Assembly: GCA_947466585.1 (NCBI GenBank)
Contig: CANIEU010000002.1
Span: 157,197-221,196 of the forward strand
Source of the DNA: Fibrobacterota bacterium
GTDB lineage: Bacteria; Fibrobacterota; Fibrobacteria; UBA11236
Direction: 5' to 3'
Length of the DNA stretch: 64,000 nucleotides
The first letter of the stretch is position 1. Each line of letters starts with the position of its first letter. This document shows, piece by piece, positions 34,384-41,055 of this stretch. A program made the position numbers and the translations under genes. The notes under the pieces were generated by a model. The model did no database searches. It saw only the letters and a list, made by a program, of their open reading frames with translations, and was not told the origin of the DNA.

Positions 34384-35208
34384 CTAAAAGCCGTTTTCCG
34401 CGAAGAGCTTAAACCCGAGCCACGCGAACGGAGCCGCAAAGACGAGGGCGTCAAAGCGGTCCATAACGCCACCGTGTCCGGGAATGATGTGGGAGGTGTC
34501 CTTCGCCAGTGCCCAGCGCTTGAAGGCGGAGATGAAGAGGTCGCCCGCCACGGACGCGACGGCGAATACCGCACCGAGCAACAGGGCGGCGGGCAAGGAG
34601 AGGTGCGCGTATCCGGAGAGTACCGAGGCAACGAGGAGGCTTGCCACGAGTCCACCGACCGCACCTTCCCGCGTCTTACCGGAGCTCAGTTCGGGCGCAA
34701 GCTTGCGTTTTCCGAAGGCGCGTCCGGCGAAATAGGCGCCGCTATCCGCTGCGGCAATGCAGGCGAGGGTAAACACGAACGGGGCAATGCCGGCCATACC
34801 CGTTTCGGGTAAGGTGAGGTCGAAGAGGGTACCGCCCCACAGGCCGAGGTAGGCGATGATGAAGGCGTTGATGGCGATCCATGGGGCGACCACGGTGATG
34901 CCGATTTTAGCGTAAGCGATAGCGATGAGGGCGGAGAGGGCGACCACGGCCACCATCCATTCCCAATCCATGGGGCCGGTCCATCCCGGCAGTTGGACGA
35001 GGCATAAGGCGGCCACGGCGAGGCCCGGCAGCCACGGGGCGTAGGGCGAGACGAGTTTGCGACCCGCAAGGCGGGACAGTTCCCACGCGCCAATGCTGAG
35101 CACGGCGGTCATGAGCAGCCAGCGGGACTGGAGATTGAGAGCCAGGGCGGCGAGGCCGCCGATGAGCAGCACGATGGCGGAAACGATGCGCACGGAAAGT
35201 TCGGACAT
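34384..35208 (-). CDS. cdsA: Phosphatidate cytidylyltransferase CdsA
   Basis: A 274-residue membrane enzyme that makes CDP-diacylglycerol from phosphatidate and CTP, the branch point of phospholipid synthesis. About eight hydrophobic segments are visible. The C-terminal signature is clear: AFGKRKLAPELSSGKTREGAVGG near 180 and SAFKRWALAKDTSHIIPGHGGVMDRFDALVF near the end. ATG 35208 is chosen over 35235 because GAGGGAACC precedes it. It is 16 nt from uppS, in the conserved uppS-cdsA-dxr-rseP order. Confidence 0.96.
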   Translation of the reverse strand: MSELSVRIVSAIVLLIGGLAALALNLQSRWLLMTAVLSIGAWELSRLAGRKLVSPYAPWLPGLAVAALCLVQLPGWTGPMDWEWMVAVVALSALIAIAYAKIGITVVAPWIAINAFIIAYLGLWGGTLFDLTLPETGMAGIAPFVFTLACIAAADSGAYFAGRAFGKRKLAPELSSGKTREGAVGGLVASLLVASVLSGYAHLSLPAALLLGAVFAVASVAGDLFISAFKRWALAKDTSHIIPGHGGVMDRFDALVFAAPFAWLGFKLFAENGF

Positions 35209-35224
35209 GGTTCCCTCGCGGTGG

Positions 35225-35944
35225 TTAGTTCTCAAGCACCTTGCCGAATCGGCGTTGGCGGCTGTGGAAGGCGGCGATGGCCTTGAGCAGGTCGTCCTTG
35301 CTGAAATCGGGCCACAACGTCGGGGTGACGTACAGTTCGGTATAAGCCACTTGCCACAGAAGGAAGTTGGAAACCCGCAGGTCGCCCCCGGTGCGGATCA
35401 GCAATTCGGGATCGGGGACTTCGGGGAGGTAGAGGTATTGCGCGAACCCTTTTTCGTCGAGGGTCGCGGCGTCGAGCTTACCCTTTGCCGCAGCGGCGGC
35501 GATACGCCGTGCCGCGTCGACAATCTCTTCGCGTCCGCCGTAAGAGATAGCGACGGAGAGTTGCAGGCCGGTATTGTTCCGTGTCCGCTCGATCCCGGTT
35601 TCGAATTCCTTGCGCGATTTCGGCGAGAGGCGGTTCATGTTTCCCAGGACGCGGAACCGGATGTTGTTCTGCATCATGCCGTCCATTTCCTTACGGACCA
35701 TGTCGACCATGAGATCCATGAGCGCGTCGACCTCCATGAGGGGGCGCGCCCAGTTTTCGGAAGAGAATGCGTAAATCGTGAGATACTTCACGCCCAGATC
35801 ATCGCAGGCCTCTACCATGGCCTTCGTAGTTTTAGACCCGGCCCGGTGACCGAACAGACGAGGTTGCAGACGCTTTTTCGCCCAACGCCCGTTGCCATCC
35901 ATGATGATGGCGATATGCTGGGGAGGAGGGAGGGGGGCGGACAT
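35225..35944 (-). CDS. uppS: Undecaprenyl diphosphate synthase UppS
   Basis: A 239-residue cis-prenyltransferase that elongates farnesyl diphosphate to the C55 carrier lipid for peptidoglycan and glycans. The N-terminal motif HIAIIMDGNGRWAKKR (Asp of DGNGRW near 18), GHRAG near 33, YAFSSENWARP near 72 and DLLIRTGGDLRVSNFLLWQ (as PELLIRTGGD) near 185 are intact. A heptamer array separates it from frr. The start ATG is at the edge of that array. Confidence 0.97.
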   Translation of the reverse strand: MSAPLPPPQHIAIIMDGNGRWAKKRLQPRLFGHRAGSKTTKAMVEACDDLGVKYLTIYAFSSENWARPLMEVDALMDLMVDMVRKEMDGMMQNNIRFRVLGNMNRLSPKSRKEFETGIERTRNNTGLQLSVAISYGGREEIVDAARRIAAAAAKGKLDAATLDEKGFAQYLYLPEVPDPELLIRTGGDLRVSNFLLWQVAYTELYVTPTLWPDFSKDDLLKAIAAFHSRQRRFGKVLEN

Positions 35945-35950
35945 GGGGGG

Positions 35951-36059
35951 GAAATTAGGAATTACGAATCATGAATTACGAATGAAAAGAGAGATCGTTG
36001 CAAGGAGAACTCACGCTGTCAAAGTCGTAATTCGTAATTCCCAATTCGTAATTCAGGTT
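35951..36059. repeat. Heptamer array pair between uppS and frr
   Basis: Left arm 35951-35985: five heptamers of the (C/T/G)GAATTA type. Right arm 36025-36059: heptamers TCGTAAT, TCGTAAT, TCCCAAT, TCGTAAT and a degenerate unit, complementary in sense to the left arm (ATTACGA). The whole occupies most of the 139-bp spacer. Confidence 0.85.
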
Positions 36060-36090
36060 TAATAAGTCTGGAATCCCGACTTATTAAACC
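36056..36090 (-). terminator. Perfect 13-bp hairpin spanning the frr stop codon
   Basis: GGTTTAATAAGTC at 36056-36068 and its exact reverse complement at 36078-36090 enclose a 9-nt loop. The frr stop (36084-36086) lies in the right arm. AT-rich with no following U-run, so it may be an attenuator, RNA-stability element or weak terminator. Confidence 0.55.
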
Positions 36091-36635
36091 GTCATGATGT
36101 CTTTTTCTTTTTCCGCGATCACCTGGTCCACCACGGCGGTGTATTTGTCGGTGATTTTTTGCACGCGCTCGAGCTCGCCCTTGAGGTCGTCTTCGGAAAG
36201 GCCCGCGTCCTTGGCGTCCTTTTTGAGCGTGTCGTTCTCGTCGCGGCGGATGTTGCGTACGGCAACCTTGGCCTCCTCGCCGATTTTACGGGCGAGCTTG
36301 GCGAGATCTTTGCGGCGGTCTTCTGTGAGTACAGGGAGAACCAAACGGATGTACGTGCCATCGTTGACCGGGTTGATTCCCAGATCGCTCATCTGGATGG
36401 CTTTTTCGATGGCCTGCATCAGGCCTTTTTCCCAGGGCTTGATCGCGATGGTGCGCGGTTCGGGCACGGAGAGGGCAGCGACTTGCGGAATCGGCGTGCG
36501 CGTGCCGTAGTAGTCCACGAACACGTTGTCGAGCATGGCGGGGGAGGCGAGTCCGGTACGGATCTTGGTCAGATCTTTGCGGAGTGCGTCCACGGTTTTT
36601 TGCATGCGGGCTTCAAGGGACTTGTCATCGAGCAT
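36084..36635 (-). CDS. frr: Ribosome recycling factor Frr
   Basis: A 183-residue protein that splits post-termination ribosomes with EF-G. Family blocks: MQKTVDALRKDLTKIRTGLAS near residue 10, VDYYGTRTPIPQVA near 39, IKPWEKGLMQAIEKAI near 67 and LTEDRRKDLAKLARKIGEEAKV near 112. Length is standard. The order pyrH-frr-uppS is common among bacteria. Its stop is buried in a perfect hairpin. Confidence 0.98.
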   Translation of the reverse strand: MLDDKSLEARMQKTVDALRKDLTKIRTGLASPAMLDNVFVDYYGTRTPIPQVAALSVPEPRTIAIKPWEKGLMQAIEKAIQMSDLGINPVNDGTYIRLVLPVLTEDRRKDLAKLARKIGEEAKVAVRNIRRDENDTLKKDAKDAGLSEDDLKGELERVQKITDKYTAVVDQVIAEKEKDIMTV

Positions 36636-36664
36636 GTGGGTTTCCGTTTTTTTTCGCTCAGGCT

Positions 36665-36694
36665 TTGCTTAGCTAGGCTTAGTTTGGCTTAGTC
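36665..36694. repeat. Decamer tandem array at the pyrH stop
   Basis: Three 10-nt units: TTGCTTAGCT, AGGCTTAGTT and TGGCTTAGTC (plus-strand reading). The pyrH stop codon (36689-36691, minus) falls in the last unit. A small relative of the heptamer arrays elsewhere. Confidence 0.6.
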
Positions 36695-37489
36695 TTCGCC
36701 GCGCGTGACCAGCGTTCCAATGCGTTCGCCGCGCGCAGCGCGCACCAGATTGCCGGCGGTGTTCAGGTCGAACACCATGATCGGCATGTCGTTTTCGCGG
36801 CAGAGCGCGATGGCCGAAGTGTCCATCACCTTGAGTTGGCGGTTGATCACGTCGGTGTAGGTCAGGCTGTCGAAGCGCACCGCATTGGTGTGCTTGTTCG
36901 GATCCTTGTCGTACACCCCGTCCACGTTGGTGGCCTTCATCAGGATGTCGCAACGGGTTTCGATGGCGCGCAAAGTGGCGGCGCTGTCGGTTGTGAAATA
37001 GGGATTTCCGGTACCGGCGGCGAACAGCACAACGCGACCTTTTTCAAGGTGGCGAAGAGCGCGGCGGCGGATGAAGGGCTCGGCGACCTGGGTGACGGTG
37101 ATGGCGCTGGTGAGGCGGGTGATCACACCCTGTTTCTCGAGGGCGTCCTGCATACACAAGCAGTTGATCAAGGTGGCCAACATGCCGGCTTGGTCGCCGG
37201 TGACGCGATCCACTCCGCATTCGCTGAGAGATGCGCCGCGGACGATATTGCCGCCGCCAATGACGATGCCGACCTGAACGCCGGTCTCGTGAACCTGACG
37301 GATTTCCTCGGCAAGACGCGTGAAGGTAGCTGGGTCAAGACCGAATTCTTGACCGCCCGCGAAGGCTTCACCGCTGAGTTTGAGGAGGATTCTCTTGTAA
37401 CGCAAGGGCGCTCCGGAAGCACCGGAAACGCCGGAAACGTTTGAAGAGTCGGAAGAGGCCGAGGGCGAGGGGGCGGATGATGCTGACAT
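36689..37489 (-). CDS. pyrH: Uridylate kinase PyrH
   Basis: A 266-residue UMP kinase of the amino acid kinase fold. Motifs: [15 protein letters not shown] near residue 32, [12 protein letters not shown] near 72, [13 protein letters not shown] near 95 and [13 protein letters not shown] near 155. A Ser/Ala-rich N-terminal tail of about 28 residues is unusual; it includes VSG-VSG-ASG, encoded by three 9-nt units at 37412-37438. No internal Met precedes the conserved core. It follows tsf by 11 nt. Confidence 0.96.
   Translation of the reverse strand: MSASSAPSPSASSDSSNVSGVSGASGAPLRYKRILLKLSGEAFAGGQEFGLDPATFTRLAEEIRQVHETGVQVGIVIGGGNIVRGASLSECGVDRVTGDQAGMLATLINCLCMQDALEKQGVITRLTSAITVTQVAEPFIRRRALRHLEKGRVVLFAAGTGNPYFTTDSAATLRAIETRCDILMKATNVDGVYDKDPNKHTNAVRFDSLTYTDVINRQLKVMDTSAIALCRENDMPIMVFDLNTAGNLVRAARGERIGTLVTRGED
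37412..37438. repeat. In-frame nonamer array in the pyrH N-terminal tail
   Basis: Three 9-nt units, TCCGGAAGC, ACCGGAAAC and GCCGGAAAC (plus-strand reading), encode VSG-VSG-ASG in PyrH. It is one of two in-frame 9-nt arrays seen. Confidence 0.7.
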
Positions 37490-37500
37490 CCCGCCGCTCC

Positions 37501-38388
37501 CTACTGTCCCAGCTGCAACCGGTGGAACGCTACGACACGGAGGTTTTCCACGCCGATGACCTTGGCCGAGGCGGCCAGGTGCTTTTCGATCGGGGTCTTG
37601 TTGTCCTTGACGAAGATCTGCTGAAGCAGGCAGCTCTCCTTGTAGAACTTGTTCAGCTTGCCTTCGACGATGCGCTCGAGCATGTCGCCGGTTTTGCCTT
37701 CTTTCATGGTCAGCTCACGGGCGATCTCGCGTTCCTTTTCCACGGTCGCCGCGGAGATGCCGCTCGGATCGATGGAGAGGGGGGCGCTGGCGGCCACCTG
37801 CATGGCGAGATCCCTTGCAAGGGTCGTCAGCGTGGCGGTATCGGAAGGGGTGCCTTCAAAACCGAGCTTGATCAGAACGCCGATCTTACCACCAAGGTGC
37901 GAGTAGGTCTCGATGACCGAACCGGCATCGGAAGTTTCGACCGCAAAGCGGCGGATGGAAATCTTTTCACCGATCTTGGCGATCACGGCCGTATTGACTT
38001 CGGCCAATGTGGTACCATCGAGCGGGAGCGCCGCAACGGCGGTCAGGTCGGCGGGATTTCCGAGGGCGACGGCCTTGGCGGTTTTGGCCGCGAAAGCGAT
38101 GAAGTCGTCGGAAGAAGCCACAAAATCGGTTTCACAGTTGATTTCGACGGCGGAAACGGTCGAACCTTCGCGGCCAAAGACGATCTTGCCTTCTTTGGTT
38201 TCGCGATCGGAACGCTTGGCAGCCACGGCGGCACCCTGCTTGCGCAGAAACTCGATCGCCGCTTCGATATCACCAGCGGTTTCGGTCAAAGCCTTCTTGC
38301 ACTGCATGAGGCCCAAACCGGTTTTTTCACGGAGCTGTGCTACTGCTTGAGCGCTGATTTCCACAGGCGCCGAAGTTCCATTAGACAT
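37501..38388 (-). CDS. tsf: Elongation factor Ts
   Basis: A 295-residue nucleotide exchange factor for EF-Tu. The UBA-like N-terminus has [22 protein letters not shown] and the dimerisation core has the NCETDFVA motif near 90. The length includes an extended C-terminal core. ATG 38388 is chosen: it overlaps the rpsB stop (38381-38383) by 8 nt and starts the family-typical sequence; the open frame upstream to 38466 lies within rpsB. Translationally coupled to rpsB. Confidence 0.98.
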   Translation of the reverse strand: MSNGTSAPVEISAQAVAQLREKTGLGLMQCKKALTETAGDIEAAIEFLRKQGAAVAAKRSDRETKEGKIVFGREGSTVSAVEINCETDFVASSDDFIAFAAKTAKAVALGNPADLTAVAALPLDGTTLAEVNTAVIAKIGEKISIRRFAVETSDAGSVIETYSHLGGKIGVLIKLGFEGTPSDTATLTTLARDLAMQVAASAPLSIDPSGISAATVEKEREIARELTMKEGKTGDMLERIVEGKLNKFYKESCLLQQIFVKDNKTPIEKHLAASAKVIGVENLRVVAFHRLQLGQ

Positions 38389-39115
38389 TCGCCGCACCCT
38401 CCAGAACGTCTTCCACCACGGCGGCGGGCTGGGCCACGTCGGGAGTGCCGGCGAGGGCGTCCGCAATCACGCGGGTCAGCAGGCTTACCGACTTGAGCGC
38501 GTCGTCGTTACCCGGGATCGGGAACTGGATCTGGTCGGGATTCGAGTTCGAGTCCACGATGGCGATGACGGGGATCTTGAGGCGGTTGGCTTCGTGCACG
38601 GCGATGTGCTCGTGTTCAGTATCTGAGATAAAGAGGGCGCCCGGGAGGGCCTTCATGTGGCGGATGCCGCCGAAGATGGCCTGGAGCTTGGCGTGTTCCT
38701 TGTTCAGGCCCAGCACTTCCTTCTTGTTCAGTTCCTTCATCACGCCGTCGGTCTCCATCTTTTCGATGTCTTCGAGACGCTTGATGGACTTGCGGACGGT
38801 GGGGAAGTTGGTGAGCATGCCACCCAACCAACGCTCGGTCACAAAGAACTGGCCGGCGCGCTTCGCCTCTTCCTGAATGCAATCCTTGAGGGTCTTTTTG
38901 GTACCCACGAAAAGGATCGGACGGCCCTGCGCGTGAATGCGACGAACGGCTTCCACCGCACGCTGCAACCCAACGCGGGTCTTCTCGAGGTCGAGCACGT
39001 AGATGCCGTTGCTCTCGGTGAGGATGTACGGGCGCATCTTCGGGTTCCACCGCTTGGTGAGGTGACCGAAGTGCACACCGGCATCGAGCATTTCTTGGAT
39101 GTTGGGAATCGACAT
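38381..39115 (-). CDS. rpsB: Ribosomal protein S2
   Basis: A 244-residue small-subunit protein. Family blocks: IQEMLDAGVHFGHLTKRWNPKM at the N-terminus, GRPILFVGTKKTLKD near 65, FVTERWLGGMLTNFPTVRKSI near 92 and AIVDSNSNPDQIQFPIPGND near 187. The last 20 residues are an Ala/Val-rich tail. It lies 42 nt downstream of rpsI and overlaps tsf by 8 nt. Confidence 0.98.
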   Translation of the reverse strand: MSIPNIQEMLDAGVHFGHLTKRWNPKMRPYILTESNGIYVLDLEKTRVGLQRAVEAVRRIHAQGRPILFVGTKKTLKDCIQEEAKRAGQFFVTERWLGGMLTNFPTVRKSIKRLEDIEKMETDGVMKELNKKEVLGLNKEHAKLQAIFGGIRHMKALPGALFISDTEHEHIAVHEANRLKIPVIAIVDSNSNPDQIQFPIPGNDDALKSVSLLTRVIADALAGTPDVAQPAAVVEDVLEGAANV

Positions 39116-39157
39116 AATCTGGATCGTCCTTTGTTCGTGTCGCGCGGCCGTTTTGGC

Positions 39158-39565
39158 TTAGCGCTTCGAGAACTGGAAGCTGCGGCGAGCTCCAGCCTTA
39201 CCGTATTTCTTGCGCTCGACCGCGCGGGAGTCGCGCGTGAGCAAACCGTGTTCGCGCATGAGGGGACGAAGCTCCTCATTGTGGGCGACGAGCGCGCGGG
39301 CGATGCCCAGGCGAACGGCACCGACTTGACCGGAAACGCCGCCGCCGTTGGCCGAGACGATCACGTCCCAATCCTTGGAAGCGCCGGCAACTGTCAGCGG
39401 CTGTTCCGCGATCATCTCGCGAATCGCGTTGCGGAAGTATTCCTTGAACTCGCGATTGTTGATGATGCGCTTGCCCGTACCGGGCTTGAGGGTCACGCTG
39501 GCGATGGCGGTCTTGCGACGGCCGGTTGCCCGGTTCTGTTTCACGGCGGTTTTTTCGGTGGCCAT
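39158..39565 (-). CDS. rpsI: Ribosomal protein S9
   Basis: A 135-residue small-subunit protein. It begins with a short extension, then ATGRRKTAIASVTLKPGTGK. GGGVSGQVGAVRLGIARAL is near 75 and it ends in the basic KYGKAGARRSFQFSKR tail that reaches the decoding site. Co-transcribed with rplM (48 nt upstream), as in most bacteria. Confidence 0.98.
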   Translation of the reverse strand: MATEKTAVKQNRATGRRKTAIASVTLKPGTGKRIINNREFKEYFRNAIREMIAEQPLTVAGASKDWDVIVSANGGGVSGQVGAVRLGIARALVAHNEELRPLMREHGLLTRDSRAVERKKYGKAGARRSFQFSKR

Positions 39566-39613
39566 TGGAGTTTCCTTACCTGACTAATTGCTTAGTACTG
39601 AGGTGCCTTGTGT

Positions 39614-40054
39614 TTAGGAAGCCTTGGACAGCGAAAACGCTTCGGGCTTCTGGGCTCCGTGCGGATGCGTGTCACCGGCGTAGATGTGGAGCTTCGACGC
39701 GATCTGGCGGCCGAGGGTGTTCTTCGGGATCATGCCGAGGACGGCATGCTTCACCGGGAAGCCGGGGCGCTTGGCTGTGACCTGCGCGACGGAGAGGTTG
39801 CGCCAGCCGCCCGCATACTGCGAGTGGTTGAAGTAACGCATGTCTTCGCGCTTGTTGCCGGTCAGAACGATCTTGTCGGCATTGATGATGATCACGAAAT
39901 CGCCGTGATCATGTGCGGGGCTGTAAGTCGGTTTGTGCTTACCCACGAGCAGGCCCGCGGCCTTGGTGGCCAGACGACCGAGCACTGCGTCGCGGGCGTC
40001 GATCACCCACCACTTGCGCTCCAGCGTTCCGGGATTGACGATCACGGTTTTCAT
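39614..40054 (-). CDS. rplM: Ribosomal protein L13
   Basis: A 146-residue large-subunit protein. Blocks: WWVIDARDAVLGRLATKAAGLL near residue 15, NADKIVLTGNKREDM near 55 and VLGMIPKNTLGRQIASKLHIYAG near 107. It is the first gene of the long minus-strand cluster to DUF3108. A candidate promoter lies just upstream (40085-40113). Confidence 0.98.
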   Translation of the reverse strand: MKTVIVNPGTLERKWWVIDARDAVLGRLATKAAGLLVGKHKPTYSPAHDHGDFVIIINADKIVLTGNKREDMRYFNHSQYAGGWRNLSVAQVTAKRPGFPVKHAVLGMIPKNTLGRQIASKLHIYAGDTHPHGAQKPEAFSLSKAS

Positions 40055-40084
40055 ACTTCAAAATCCTGCTAAAAGGGGATGCGA

Positions 40085-40113
40085 AATGTAGTATGCGCCG
40101 CCCGACCCTGCAA
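40085..40113 (-). promoter_or_regulatory. Candidate promoter of the rplM operon
   Basis: On the minus strand, TTGCAG (40108-40113) and TACATT (40085-40090) are spaced by 17 nt, 31 nt before the rplM ATG. The fit to sigma-70 consensus is partial; position and spacing support it. Confidence 0.35.
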
Positions 40114-40283
40114 GGATTACCGTGTTTATTGCCGAAAATGAGATTTTCGAAGGGACCGGAATCCCGAAAAATTGCGGGGAAATCTGGGTAAGTCCATGAT
40201 AATTAGGGCGATATCTGCGCAGGCTCCCGCCATTTCGGGCAGGATTTTAGTCAGTCTGCGCCCCTCCGGGTGGCCCGTTTGGG

Positions 40284-41036
40284 TCAATTCGGGGTGTGAA
40301 CCGCGGTGGCAAAAGCCTCAAAAAGCGCCGGATCCCGGTCTTTTTCGAACAGATTGCCCACCACGATGGCATCCGCACCCGCCAAGACACGGTCTCGAAC
40401 ATCTTCGGGTTTGCGCAGACCACCGCCCACAATCAACTTGAGACTTGTGGCTTTACGCACCATCTTGACCATTTCGGGCGGAACGGGGTTCTGTGCGCCG
40501 CTGCCGGCTTCAAGATAGACCCAGCGCAGCCCGAGCAGTTCCGCCGCGACGGCATGAGCCGCTGCAATGCCTGGCTTGTCCGAAGGCAGCGGTTTCGTGT
40601 TGCTGATGTATTCGACGGCGGTCATACGGCCCGACTCGACCAATAGATAGGCAGTGGGAATTGCCTCCATGCCGAGGCCCTTCACGAGCAGCGCGCCCTT
40701 GACCTGTTCGTCGATGAGGTATTGCGGATTGCGGCCCGAGAGCAAGGTCGTGAATAGGATGGCGTCGGGGCCGGGGATGACTTGCGAGGCGCCGCCGGGG
40801 AAGAGGATCACCGGAACGTCGGTGCCTTTTTTAAGCTCCGTCGCGATGCGCGTGAAATACGGATTGCCTACGAACGAACCGCCCAGCAGCAACGCATCGG
40901 CGCCGTGTTTGGCGGCGAGGAGGCCTGCTTCGACGACCGATTCCACCGTGCCAGAATCGGGATCGAGCAACACGAAAAACAGCGCCTTGCGGGTCTTCAG
41001 TCGCTCGATGAGAGCGGTTTCCGTTTTGCCGATCAT
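40284..41036 (-). CDS. Geranylgeranylglyceryl/heptaprenylglyceryl phosphate synthase family protein
   Basis: A 250-residue TIM-barrel prenyltransferase of the GGGPS/PcrB family. Blocks: FFVLLDPDSGTVES near residue 20 (phosphate-acidic start), GADALLLGGSF near 44, VILFPGGASQV near 75, WVYLEAGSGAQNPVPPEMV near 175 and LIVGGGLRKPEDVRDRVLAGADAIVVGN near 205. Family members join glycerol-1-phosphate to polyprenyl diphosphate, the first step of archaeal-type ether lipids. The physiological product in this bacterium is unknown, and no G1P dehydrogenase is in view. It follows alaS by 19 nt. Confidence 0.88.
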   Translation of the reverse strand: MIGKTETALIERLKTRKALFFVLLDPDSGTVESVVEAGLLAAKHGADALLLGGSFVGNPYFTRIATELKKGTDVPVILFPGGASQVIPGPDAILFTTLLSGRNPQYLIDEQVKGALLVKGLGMEAIPTAYLLVESGRMTAVEYISNTKPLPSDKPGIAAAHAVAAELLGLRWVYLEAGSGAQNPVPPEMVKMVRKATSLKLIVGGGLRKPEDVRDRVLAGADAIVVGNLFEKDRDPALFEAFATAVHTPN

Positions 41037-41055
41037 GCCGTTAAGATACGTTCGA

